This document shows positions 31,390 through 38,986 of a stretch of 40,012 nt of DNA, one piece after another. The translations under genes and the position numbers were made by a program. How positions within the stretch are numbered: position 1 is the first letter of the stretch; each line of letters opens with the position of its first letter. The notes beneath the pieces were generated by a model, which saw only the letters and a list, made by a program, of their open reading frames with translations, ran no database searches and was not told the origin of the DNA. This DNA comes from Candidatus Korarchaeota archaeon NZ13-K (GTDB lineage: Archaea > Korarchaeota > Korarchaeia > Korarchaeales > Korarchaeaceae), in the NCBI GenBank assembly GCA_003344655.1, contig MAIU01000005.1:1-40012 (forward strand), in the 5' to 3' direction.

Positions 31390-32241
31390 GTGTCGGCGCT
31401 TCCGGATGCCAGCACCAGACTCACCTGCCTGCTCGGACATCCGGTTGCTCACTCGGCATCCCCAGCGATGCACAACGCCTCATTCAGGAAGCTGGGGATA
31501 AACGCGGTCTACCTGGCCTTCGACGTCATCAGGCTGAAGCCAGCCCTGGAGGGCCTGAGGGAGCTAGGTGCCCTCGGCTGCAATATAACGGTGCCATACA
31601 AGGAGGAGGTGGTGATGCTCCTCGATCTCTTGGATGAGAGGGCGGAGCTAATAGGGGCTGTGAACGTCGTCAAGTTCGGGGAGGAGGTCATGGGCTTCAA
31701 CACGGATGTGGACGGCGTGAAGTACAGTCTGGAGCTCTTGGAAGCCACTGGAGATTGCGCTCTGCTGTTGGGGGCAGGGGGAGCGGCCAGAGCGGTCCTT
31801 GCAGCACTCCAGGGATCATTCGATAGGGTGTTAATAGCATCCAGGAACGTCAATAGGGCGAGTGCCCTCTCCGACCTCTGCCTCAGGCTGGGTCTGGATT
31901 GCATCCCCATCCCGTGGGAGGAGAGGAACAGACGCCTGGCCGAGGCCGATCTGTTGGTCAACGCGACCCCTCTGGGGACAGGGGGAGGGGAGCCCCCCTT
32001 GGACCTCAGCGGGCTCAGGAGCGGAACCGCTGTGCTGGATCTGGTCTACAATCCCGTGGAGACACAGCTAGTGAGGGAGGCAAGGGAGAGAGGATGCAGG
32101 GCCATTGGGGGGTTGAAGATGCTGGTGAGACAAGCGGCGATGTCCGAGAGGATATGGTTCAATGTCGACCCTGACGAGGGCCTGATGGAGGAGGCGGCCC
32201 TGAGGTTCCTGGGTGTCGGGATTGGCGGTGGTGAGGGTTAA
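31390..32241 (+). CDS. aroE: Shikimate dehydrogenase
   Basis: NADPH-dependent reduction of 3-dehydroshikimate to shikimate. The substrate-binding HPVAHSASPAMHNASF segment, the catalytic Lys in NITVPYKE, GFNTDVDG, the dinucleotide-binding LLGAGGAARAVLAAL, and NATPLGT are all present over 283 residues. GTG 31390 follows a TATA tract by about 29 nt, so the message is leaderless. Its end overlaps the shikimate kinase gene by 29 nt, giving a two-gene unit for consecutive pathway steps. Confidence 0.95.
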   Translation: MSALPDASTRLTCLLGHPVAHSASPAMHNASFRKLGINAVYLAFDVIRLKPALEGLRELGALGCNITVPYKEEVVMLLDLLDERAELIGAVNVVKFGEEVMGFNTDVDGVKYSLELLEATGDCALLLGAGGAARAVLAALQGSFDRVLIASRNVNRASALSDLCLRLGLDCIPIPWEERNRRLAEADLLVNATPLGTGGGEPPLDLSGLRSGTAVLDLVYNPVETQLVREARERGCRAIGGLKMLVRQAAMSERIWFNVDPDEGLMEEAALRFLGVGIGGGEG

Positions 32242-33046
32242 CGGCGCCATAACGGTGGTCAACGCGATAGCATCTTGGAAGGGGTCCGCCGTGGGTATCG
32301 AGATGAACGTCATGGCGAGGGCGGAGGTGTCGAGTGATCTCTCCGTGATACCAGATGATCCCTTGGTGGTCGAGGCAGCTAAGGAGGGTCTCAGATTCGT
32401 CGGAGGGGAGGGGATAAAATTGGAGGTGGTCTCGGAGATACCGGCTGGGTGGGGACTGAAGAGCAGCAGCGCCGTAGCCAACGCAGCGGTATTAGCTGTT
32501 ATAAGCGCTTATGGGGAAAAAGTAAGGCTTATAGATGCCGTGAGGCTCTCGGTGAGGGCAGCAAGAAGGGCCGGCGTTACGGTAACGGGAGCCATGGATG
32601 ATGCTGCGGCGTCCATGCTCGGGGGACTCGTGATCACGGACAACATGAGGGACGAGTTGCTGCTGAGGATCCCCCTTCCGGAGCTGGAGGTAGCGATACT
32701 CCTGCCCTCGAAGGAATCGGCCAGGCCAACTTCATCGATTGACGCGAGGAGGATTTCCAGGTACTCCTCTGTGGTGGGCTCACTGATGGAGCTCCTCCCC
32801 AAGAGGCTCTGGGAGGTCATGACGCTCAATGGTCTGATATACAGCGAGCTCCTCGGATTCGATGCGGAACCGGCTCTGAAGGCCATAGAGCTCGGAGCTC
32901 TCGGGGCGGGGCTCTCCGGAACTGGGCCAGCCGTGGCCGCGGTTTGCAGGGACTGCGGGGAGGTCGCTGAGCACTGGTCCTCCCTGGGGAGGGTTATGAG
33001 GAGCAGGATAACCAATCAGAGGGCCAGGGTGGAGCTCACCGGGTGA
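32213..33046 (+). CDS. Archaeal shikimate kinase, GHMP family
   Basis: Phosphorylates shikimate; the archaeal enzyme is a GHMP kinase unrelated to bacterial AroK. Motifs: GAITVVNAIASWKGSAVGI at the N-terminus, the ATP-binding IPAGWGLKSSSAVANAAV loop (PxGxGLxSSS), TGAMDDAAASMLGG and the C-terminal GALGAGLSGTGPAVAAV. Starts at 32213, 32228 and 32231 (all GTG) are possible; GTG 32213 has a GAGGT site 6 nt upstream. Length (277 aa) fits the family. It follows aroE with overlapping frames, and the 65-bp gap after it separates it from the convergent helicase. Confidence 0.93.
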   Translation: MSGLAVVRVNGAITVVNAIASWKGSAVGIEMNVMARAEVSSDLSVIPDDPLVVEAAKEGLRFVGGEGIKLEVVSEIPAGWGLKSSSAVANAAVLAVISAYGEKVRLIDAVRLSVRAARRAGVTVTGAMDDAAASMLGGLVITDNMRDELLLRIPLPELEVAILLPSKESARPTSSIDARRISRYSSVVGSLMELLPKRLWEVMTLNGLIYSELLGFDAEPALKAIELGALGAGLSGTGPAVAAVCRDCGEVAEHWSSLGRVMRSRITNQRARVELTG

Positions 33047-33111
33047 GTGCCATGATGCCGGGATGGTCGCTGGCAAACTCCCCACAGCATGAACTTATAC
33101 CTCGAGTCTCC

Positions 33112-34911
33112 CTAGCCCCTGGCGTCCCACCTCACCACCCTCGCGTTCCACCTAACGAAGTCGGGGAGCAGGGAGAAGTAGCTCCTCCTGAGGAACCTCT
33201 CATCGGCCAGAAGGAAGGAGGCCTCGTCCTCCTCAGATCTTATGGCCCTTCCCAGGGCCTGGGATGCCCTCCTCAGCGCTGGGACCACGTAGGTTAGGTA
33301 CCTCCCCCTCCTCCTCCCGTGGACCCTCTCGCTGTACTCTATCTGTATCCTCGTCTTCGTCGTCAGCCTATCGAAGGGTATGCCCAGGAGCATCACGCCC
33401 TCCAGCTCCTCCCCGGGGAAGTCGGCGCCCTCAGCGAACCTCCCACCTGCCGGAGCCACGAGGAGACCCTCCTTCCCCGTCTTTGGAAGGAGCTTGAACT
33501 CCCTCAGCATGTTACTGGCCTCATCACCGCTCATGCTCCTCTCCTCGATGAACAACCTCCTGCCGCACTCGGCGGCTAGATCCCTTATACCACCTATGAC
33601 CTCCTCCTGGACCCTGTAGCTTGCGGTGAATATGGCCAGATTGCCGGGGAGCTCCAGGAAGGATCGAACGACCCTCAAGTACCTCCTGATCATCTCATCA
33701 GATAGCTCCTCCCCCTTGGTGCTCACCCCCTTCACTATGACCGTGGCCACCCTCTCGGGATCGGCTATGGAGGGGACGCTCATCCCGGAGAACTCCTTGA
33801 TACCTACCGTCTCCGCGAATGCATCCATCGGCTCCAGAGTCCCGGACATGAATACGACCGACCTGAAGTCGCTCCATATTGACGAGAGGATCTCCCTGGC
33901 TCTCATGTCCCAGACCTCCAGGCTTATCCCGTCCTCCTTGGAGTAGAGGTAGGCCACGCCGTCCTCCCCGGCCTTCTCCAGGGCAGTGACTAGGAACTCC
34001 GTCAGGGAGTTGAGGTGGGATCTCGGCTCCCTCCCCCTCTTCACTTGGTCAGAATAAATCGCATCTATGAGTTCGTGGAGCTTCCTCAGGTCCTCGGGCT
34101 CGAATCCCGTCAGGGAGAGCATCTCCCCCAGATCGAAAGTTCCGTCCTCCTCCTTGGCCACGTTGACCATGAAGTCCCTGAGAGAGGCTATCTTCCCCTT
34201 CAAACCCAGGGAGTCCCTGGGATCATATTTCTCATCCTCCCTCAACGCTCTCTCCACGCTCGTCAAGCTTATTGACTTGCTGTTGAGTTCCTTCGCCACC
34301 CTATCTATGTTATGGGCCTCGTCAACGACCAAGAATGATTCCCTGAACTTTATCTTGTGCCTTATGGCCCAGCCCAGGGGGGAGAGCACGTAGTTGTAGC
34401 TGAGCGAGATGACCCTGGCCCTGTCGAGCATCGATATCTGAAGGAAGTAAGGGCAAACACCAGATTCGGAGGCTATCTCAAGTATTTCGGAGAAGGATAG
34501 AGGGTTCTCAAAGTAAAAGTCCCCAATTCTCCTCAGATTCCTGAGATATGGGCAGCTCTCCTTCCTGAGCCTGCACAGATTGCTCACACCCTCGTTGCTG
34601 CTTATCCCCATCCTCCTGGCAAGGAGGCACATGTCCCTTTTTCCCCTGAAAGAAATTCCAAAAACACTCTTCCTCCTACTTATCACCTTTAGTTCCTCTA
34701 TTGGCCTATCTGTCTCATTTCCGGTTCTTACGGCCCATATTATCCTGCCCCCTTCCTCAGCCGCGTCCAGCAGCGCTGAGAGAACAACAGGCGTCTTACC
34801 GAAGCCAGTGGGCGCTTGGAGGCAGAAGTGCTTCCCCTCCTCGGCGGCCCTCCTCACGGCCTCCATGACCTCCTCCTGATGTCTCCTAGGAGTGTAGGGG
34901 AAGTGCCTCAT
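33112..34911 (-). CDS. XPD/Rad3-like iron-sulfur DNA helicase
   Basis: Superfamily 2 5'-3' helicase of the XPD group, used in DNA repair. Walker A QAPTGFGKT is at residues 32-40, and the four Fe-S cysteines are Cys95, Cys113, Cys120 and Cys153, in the expected insert between motifs I and II. DEAH is at 197-200, and further motifs include VFMSGTLEP, LLGIPFD and QALGRAIRSEED. At 599 residues it is somewhat long compared with crenarchaeal XPD (about 550). ATG 34911 has a GAGGAG site; a possible TATA tract at 34956-34964 is shared with the opposite strand. A DinG-like role is an alternative, but the cluster spacing fits XPD. Confidence 0.9.
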   Translation of the reverse strand: MRHFPYTPRRHQEEVMEAVRRAAEEGKHFCLQAPTGFGKTPVVLSALLDAAEEGGRIIWAVRTGNETDRPIEELKVISRRKSVFGISFRGKRDMCLLARRMGISSNEGVSNLCRLRKESCPYLRNLRRIGDFYFENPLSFSEILEIASESGVCPYFLQISMLDRARVISLSYNYVLSPLGWAIRHKIKFRESFLVVDEAHNIDRVAKELNSKSISLTSVERALREDEKYDPRDSLGLKGKIASLRDFMVNVAKEEDGTFDLGEMLSLTGFEPEDLRKLHELIDAIYSDQVKRGREPRSHLNSLTEFLVTALEKAGEDGVAYLYSKEDGISLEVWDMRAREILSSIWSDFRSVVFMSGTLEPMDAFAETVGIKEFSGMSVPSIADPERVATVIVKGVSTKGEELSDEMIRRYLRVVRSFLELPGNLAIFTASYRVQEEVIGGIRDLAAECGRRLFIEERSMSGDEASNMLREFKLLPKTGKEGLLVAPAGGRFAEGADFPGEELEGVMLLGIPFDRLTTKTRIQIEYSERVHGRRRGRYLTYVVPALRRASQALGRAIRSEEDEASFLLADERFLRRSYFSLLPDFVRWNARVVRWDARG

Positions 34912-34955
34912 GCTCCTCTATCCCATCCACCTCTCGACCCCTCGGAATAGCTTCA

Positions 34956-34964
34956 TTAATAAAA
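34956..34964. promoter_or_regulatory. Strong TATA tract, probably bidirectional
   Basis: ttaataaaa lies about 26 nt before ATG 34987 on the plus strand and about 49 nt before the helicase ATG 34911 on the minus strand. It predicts transcription into the otherwise empty 510-bp gap starting at about 34986. Confidence 0.5.
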
Positions 34965-34986
34965 CTAGTTGGGTCGAGGATCAGTC

Positions 34987-35130
34987 ATGAGCCTCAGGAT
35001 GGGCGCCTTGGTGAGCTGGATGAAACCCGGGCTCTCGGGCAGGGTTCCGGCAAGCCCGACGAAGGGATCCTCAGGTTATTGCGTTGATTCAGCTAAAATA
35101 TGCGATCCTGTGCCCTTGGAGGCCCTCTAA
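34987..35130 (+). CDS. Possible leaderless 47-residue small protein
   Basis: ATG 34987 lies 26 nt after a good TATA tract, the spacing used by the leaderless genes of this window. The frame gives 47 residues, beginning MSLRMGALVSWMKPG, with two cysteines (GYCVD, KICDP), and ends at TAA 35128-35130 inside a hairpin. No family is recognised and no long hydrophobic stretch is present. The transcript may instead be a non-coding RNA; the sequence cannot decide. Confidence 0.35.
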   Translation: MSLRMGALVSWMKPGLSGRVPASPTKGSSGYCVDSAKICDPVPLEAL

Positions 35131-35141
35131 TAACGAGAGGG
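35123..35141 (+). terminator. Hairpin at the end of the small open frame
   Basis: Perfect 6-bp stem CCCTCT/AGAGGG around a 7-base loop AATAACG that contains part of the stop codon. No T-tract follows, so termination is uncertain; it may be part of an RNA fold. Confidence 0.3.
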
Positions 35142-35391
35142 TCCCCGAGGAGAGGTGAAGCTGAGCGGTCATCGTGCTGATCAATACCCTGAGGGTTCCA
35201 TGTTCAATCAGATAGCCAGTAGCTCATCGATCTCCGGAGCTCCTCCAAGCAGTCGAATTCGGCATCTCGGGACCAGAATTGTTGTAGCGATGAGCCAGCG
35301 TCCCTCGGGCAGAGGAGTACGTTGAGCTGGCTTTTAAGGCTGCCGTCAGGGTTCTGAATGCGTTGAGATACCGGGAGCTGAATCCGGCGAA

Positions 35392-35401
35392 CTTTATATC
35401 G
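35392..35401 (+). promoter_or_regulatory. TATA box of the phosphoesterase gene
   Basis: ctttatatcg centred 26 nt before ATG 35422, predicting a leaderless transcript for the phosphoesterase-HAD unit. Confidence 0.6.
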
Positions 35402-35421
35402 ATACCTTGTCCCTATGAGGG

Positions 35422-36156
35422 ATGGATCCGGATGTGGAGGTGTTCCCCTACGGGGTCATGATAAACGGCGCTCTGGTGGTCGCGGACCTTCACCTGGGAT
35501 ACGAGGATGCTCTCAGGGAGAGGGGCGTCGAGCTGCCCTACGAGCAGTACAGCTGGGTGAAGAGGGAGATAGTGAGCTACGTTGAGGGGCGAGGACCTGA
35601 TGTGGTAGTGCTGGGCGGGGACGTGAAGCACGAGTTCAGCGGGGCCCTGAGTCAGGAGTGGAGGGAAGTCTTGGATCTGATAAGCACACTCAAGGGCTTA
35701 GGGGTTAAAATAGAGGTTGTGAGGGGGAATCATGACAACTTCCTGATCCCGATACTCAGGAGGGAGGGGATAGATGTGAGGGATCCGTGCCTCAAGCTGG
35801 GGGACTTGCTGGTGATTCACGGTCACATCGAGCCGATGATACCCGAGGACATCGAGCTGATAGTGATGGGACACGAGCATCCCGCTATAACGTTGAGGGA
35901 TGAGATAGGCGCCTCCCAGAAGTTCAAGGTGTTCCTGGATGGGGAGTACATGGGGGCCAGGCTCCTGGTGATCCCGGCGATATCGCCCCTGGCCCCTGGC
36001 ACGGACCTGCTCAGCGTGAGCAGGAGGGATCTGCTCTCACCCATCCTCAGGAAGGTCGATCTGGACGAGTTCAGGGTGATAGTGGCGGACAAGGATGTGG
36101 GCGTGGAGAACCTCGGTCCGCTGGGCACGATAAGGATGGCGACGAGGCTGATCTGA
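35422..36156 (+). CDS. Metallophosphoesterase (calcineurin-like, archaeal ICC type)
   Basis: A 244-residue dinuclear-metal phosphoesterase. All metal motifs are visible in order: ADLHLGYE (DxH), VLGGDVKHEF (GD), VRGNHDN (GNHD), VIHGH and MGHEHPAITL (GHxH). The close spacing and compact size match the archaeal/bacterial YbbF- and Icc-like group found next to helicase or DNA-repair genes in archaea; the substrate is not known. It is leaderless from ATG 35422 and overlaps the following HAD gene by one base (TGATG). Confidence 0.87.
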   Translation: MDPDVEVFPYGVMINGALVVADLHLGYEDALRERGVELPYEQYSWVKREIVSYVEGRGPDVVVLGGDVKHEFSGALSQEWREVLDLISTLKGLGVKIEVVRGNHDNFLIPILRREGIDVRDPCLKLGDLLVIHGHIEPMIPEDIELIVMGHEHPAITLRDEIGASQKFKVFLDGEYMGARLLVIPAISPLAPGTDLLSVSRRDLLSPILRKVDLDEFRVIVADKDVGVENLGPLGTIRMATRLI

Positions 36157-36686
36157 TGGGTTGCGCGGTTTTCGACATCGATAACACACTCTTCGATGTC
36201 AGGGCCAGGTTCAAGGTGGCGATATCGGGGTTCGGAGTCTCATCACCCAGGGAGCTCACCCCGAGTGAGCAGAGGGAGTTCTGGAGGAGGTTCCTCGACC
36301 CGACGCTCCTTCACCTAGATATACCCATAGGCAGGAGTCTGGAGATGGTGCTCGAGGCGAAGAGGAGGGGACTGAGGGTGGTTCTGATAACGGGAAGGTA
36401 TGAGAGCCTCAGGAGGGACACGGAGCTCCAGCTGATCCAAGCTGGTGTGCCCTACGATGAGCTGCTCATGAGACCGGACGGGAACTTCGAGAGGGATAGG
36501 GAGCTTAAACCGTCCATACTCAGGAGGCTGAATTGTGAGGTGGTTGAGTATCATGATGACGATCTGGAGACCCTGCTGGAGGTCAGGAGGATGTTCCCGA
36601 GGGCCTTGCTCTTCCTTCACAGGCCCGATGGTAGCTTCGAGATGATATCAGTGGGGCGGAACGGCGATCCTCCTGTACCTATCTAG
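36156..36686 (+). CDS. HAD-superfamily hydrolase
   Basis: A 176-residue haloacid dehalogenase-type phosphatase. Motif I FDIDNTLFD (residues 6-14) has the nucleophile and acid aspartates, motif II is VVLITGRYES, motif III Lys is in RELKPSILR, and motif IV is EYHDDDLETL. A short helical cap lies between motifs I and II. The substrate cannot be read from the sequence. It is translated with the preceding phosphoesterase, suggesting a shared phosphate-ester pathway. Its last 39 nt overlap the convergent AOR gene. Confidence 0.82.
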   Translation: MGCAVFDIDNTLFDVRARFKVAISGFGVSSPRELTPSEQREFWRRFLDPTLLHLDIPIGRSLEMVLEAKRRGLRVVLITGRYESLRRDTELQLIQAGVPYDELLMRPDGNFERDRELKPSILRRLNCEVVEYHDDDLETLLEVRRMFPRALLFLHRPDGSFEMISVGRNGDPPVPI

Positions 36687-38411
36687 GGCCCTCATCACGT
36701 AGCCCTCATCTATCCTGCCTTGGGGAGAAGGGGTCTCGAAGATCCTCCTTGGGACCCTGAGCCTGCTCGGATCGAACCCCATCCTGATCTTGAGATCGAG
36801 CTTCTCCCTGTATATCTCCCTTCCGAGGGCCCTGAGGTCCTCCTCATCAATCTCGATCCCGAGCGGTTTCAGGGCCCTTGAGATCATCTCAGGTTTGTAG
36901 ACACCCCTGGCGAACAGGCAGATGACTAGGGATGTCAGGACCTGCCTCCAGGACTCCTCCTCCACCAACTCATCGACGAGCGCATCCGGATCCGGATAAG
37001 ACTTGCCCAGATATCTCTGATCAAGGGAGTAACCCGCATTATCCAGGTGGCTGTGCCTCAGGCCTATCAGGTAACCTATGTGAGACGCCGGCCCAGTGTG
37101 ATAGCCCGGCATCTCATTGCCACCGAATGTGAGCGCGCAATCCTGGCAGCCATACCTCTCAGAGGCCCTTTCAGTGCCCTCAGCAAGCACCCCATAGAAA
37201 TCATTAGGCTGATCCACTATGAGCTCCAGCATCTTGAGGTAAGTCCTCCAGTCTCCCCACTCCGGCCTTACAATGGTCTCCCTCTCGCTTATGACCCCCC
37301 TCTCGAAGGCCTCCGTGGCCCAGGCAAGCGCGACTCCGGAGCTTATGGCATCCAATCCGAGGATGTCCGTCTGCTCTATCAGCTTAAGAATGCCCTCAAT
37401 CTCGCTGACCCCCAGCATGCTACCTAGGGCATAGATTGGCTCGTAATCGTAGCTTATGTACCTAGTGACGTAGAAGTACTTCTCCCCTGGGTAGATCTCC
37501 CTTATGGAAGCTATGTGCACGCACGCTATTGGGCAGTGAGCGCAGGCTATCCTCCTAGCGAGGCTCTCCTTAGCGAACCTCTCCCCGCTTATGAGCTCGG
37601 CCCCCTCGAACCTGGCGGACCTCAGGTTCCTGGTCGGCAGGCCTCCGATCTCATTGAGGGGCATCACGTTCTCCGCAGTCCCCAGCTCGTGGTACTTCCT
37701 GGTTGAGGGGCTCCTGAGACACTCCTCGAAGATCTGCTTGTATATCTCCCTGTAACCTCTCACGTCAGCGACTGGAACGGCCCTTCTCCCGCCTATAACC
37801 AGCGCCTTGAGCCTCTTAGATCCCCAAACCGCCCCGAGCCCCAGCCTGCCGAAGTGCCTGTAAGTCTCAAGGATGACCGAGGCGTACCTGACCAGCCTCT
37901 CCCCGGCCCTGCCTATCCTCATTATGCTCCTGAGGCCCGGCCAGGGCTCCCTCTCCCTGAGTACCTTGCCTATGGTGAGGGAGCTCCTAACGCCCCAGAG
38001 GGCACTTGCGTCCTTGAACTCCACCCTCCCGTCGTGCACGGAGAGGTAGATGGGTGTCTCGCTGGATCCCTCTAACACCAGAGCCCCGAAGCCGGACATC
38101 CTCAGGGCCAGGGCGGCTCTTCCCCCAGCATGGGACTCCCCCAGGTTGCCGGTGAGCGGTGACTTGAACATGGCCACCAGCTTGGAGGCCGCCGGATAGA
38201 CCCCGGTGAGGACGCCGACCGCCATCACTACCACGTTATCAGGGGACAGGGGATCGACCCTAGGGTTTAGGTTCTCCTTCAGCAGCTGGACGGCAACCCC
38301 CGTCCCTCCCAAGTACCTCGAGAAGAGGTCATCCCTCCTCTCGACCCTGTACCTCTTGTTCGTGAGATCCACTCGGAGCACCCTGGCCAGCTGCTCATCC
38401 ACCAGGGGCAT
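36648..38411 (-). CDS. Aldehyde ferredoxin oxidoreductase family tungstoenzyme
   Basis: Oxidises aldehydes to acids, or reduces acids, with a tungsto-bispterin cofactor and one [4Fe-4S] cluster. The 587-residue chain opens with the AOR-type VLRVDLTNKRYRVERRDD and YLGGTGVAVQLL, has the pterin-binding SPLTGNLGESHAGG and GAVWGSKRLKALVIGG segments, IGGLPTRNLR, and cluster cysteines CAHCPIAC plus a later Cys in LVICLFARG. ATG 38411 overlaps the stop of the ferredoxin gene and is 4 nt after GGGTGA. No enzyme substrate can be assigned. The partner ferredoxin suggests a form like the AOR relatives that work with polyferredoxin subunits rather than a free-standing Pyrococcus-type AOR. Confidence 0.92.
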   Translation of the reverse strand: MPLVDEQLARVLRVDLTNKRYRVERRDDLFSRYLGGTGVAVQLLKENLNPRVDPLSPDNVVVMAVGVLTGVYPAASKLVAMFKSPLTGNLGESHAGGRAALALRMSGFGALVLEGSSETPIYLSVHDGRVEFKDASALWGVRSSLTIGKVLREREPWPGLRSIMRIGRAGERLVRYASVILETYRHFGRLGLGAVWGSKRLKALVIGGRRAVPVADVRGYREIYKQIFEECLRSPSTRKYHELGTAENVMPLNEIGGLPTRNLRSARFEGAELISGERFAKESLARRIACAHCPIACVHIASIREIYPGEKYFYVTRYISYDYEPIYALGSMLGVSEIEGILKLIEQTDILGLDAISSGVALAWATEAFERGVISERETIVRPEWGDWRTYLKMLELIVDQPNDFYGVLAEGTERASERYGCQDCALTFGGNEMPGYHTGPASHIGYLIGLRHSHLDNAGYSLDQRYLGKSYPDPDALVDELVEEESWRQVLTSLVICLFARGVYKPEMISRALKPLGIEIDEEDLRALGREIYREKLDLKIRMGFDPSRLRVPRRIFETPSPQGRIDEGYVMRALDRYRRIAVPPH

Positions 38412-38809
38412 CACATCACCCTCAGGACGCCGTAAGGGCAGAAATCAACGCAGTAGCCGCAGTGAGTGCATATTATAGGCTTATCATTGACCCCGTCCCA
38501 GAAGATAGCCCCGAAGGGGCAGGCTCGAACGCAGTAGCCGCAGCCTATGCACAGCTTGGCATCCAGCGTGACACCGCCCCCTCTCCTCATCCTGAGGGCG
38601 GAGGTCGGACAGACCTTGGCGCATGAGGGGTCATCGCAGGCCCTGCAGACGATCACGGTGAATCCCCTCTCAACCCCTCCAACGCTCCTCACATGAATGG
38701 CAGAGTAGTTGAGGCCGGAGTCACCGAACCTCCTCGAGCAAGCGAACATGCATGACATGCAGCCCACGCAGAGGTCCGGGTCGACGAGCTCCAATCTCCT
38801 TGCCGGCAT
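38411..38809 (-). CDS. Four-cluster ferredoxin-like electron-transfer subunit
   Basis: A 132-residue protein of the HycB/CooF/DMSO-reductase B type with four cysteine groups: CVGCMSCMFAC, CRACDDPSCAKVCP, CIGCGYCVRACP and CTHCGYCVDFCP, enough for four [4Fe-4S] clusters. ATG 38809 is about 26 nt after a TATA element (minus-strand CTTATTAAG-like tract at 38831-38839), so it is a probable leaderless start; the frame is open to GTG 38830. It is first gene of the pair with the AOR and should carry electrons away from it. No signal peptide, so both act in the cytoplasm. Confidence 0.88.
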   Translation of the reverse strand: MPARRLELVDPDLCVGCMSCMFACSRRFGDSGLNYSAIHVRSVGGVERGFTVIVCRACDDPSCAKVCPTSALRMRRGGGVTLDAKLCIGCGYCVRACPFGAIFWDGVNDKPIICTHCGYCVDFCPYGVLRVM

Positions 38810-38830
38810 CACTGGGTGGGGCATCACCAC

Positions 38831-38839
38831 TTAATAATG
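38831..38839 (-). promoter_or_regulatory. TATA box of the ferredoxin-AOR unit
   Basis: AT-rich element reading TTATTAAG on the minus strand, about 26 nt before ATG 38809. It argues against starts at 38830 and 38824. Confidence 0.5.
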
Positions 38840-38943
38840 ATCCCTCCACCCCCGATTCATGAGCTTAAATGATGTCATAAAACACCATTAGGGATAGCTT
38901 CGTGAAAATCAGTCCCCTTTATCGCGTCCGATCCCTCAGGCAG

Positions 38944-38951
38944 TTTTAATA
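38944..38951 (+). promoter_or_regulatory. TATA box of the Lhr-like helicase gene
   Basis: ttttaata about 40 nt before ATG 38987, giving a leader of about 13 nt with a GGGGG stretch before the start. Confidence 0.45.
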
Positions 38952-38986
38952 CGGCGTCCCGTTGACCTGCCCTGCGGGGGAATGCG

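Larger units (their letters stand above)
34912..35421. other. 510-bp intergenic stretch between XPD-like helicase and phosphoesterase
   Basis: The largest gap without a long gene. It holds the TATA tract at 34956-34964, the small open frame at 34987-35130, a hairpin at 35123-35141 and the phosphoesterase TATA box at 35392-35401. The rest (about 35142-35391) shows no recognisable tRNA, C/D-box RNA, RNase P RNA or SRP RNA signature by eye, and base composition is like the coding neighbours. A decayed gene or a structured RNA is possible. Confidence 0.5.

Noticed and set aside
34912-35421. tRNA, RNase P RNA or C/D-box RNA in the gap
   Set aside because: I found no T-loop GGTTCRA pattern with matching arms, no RNase P core sequence and no proper C/D box pair by eye; a covariance-model scan would settle it.
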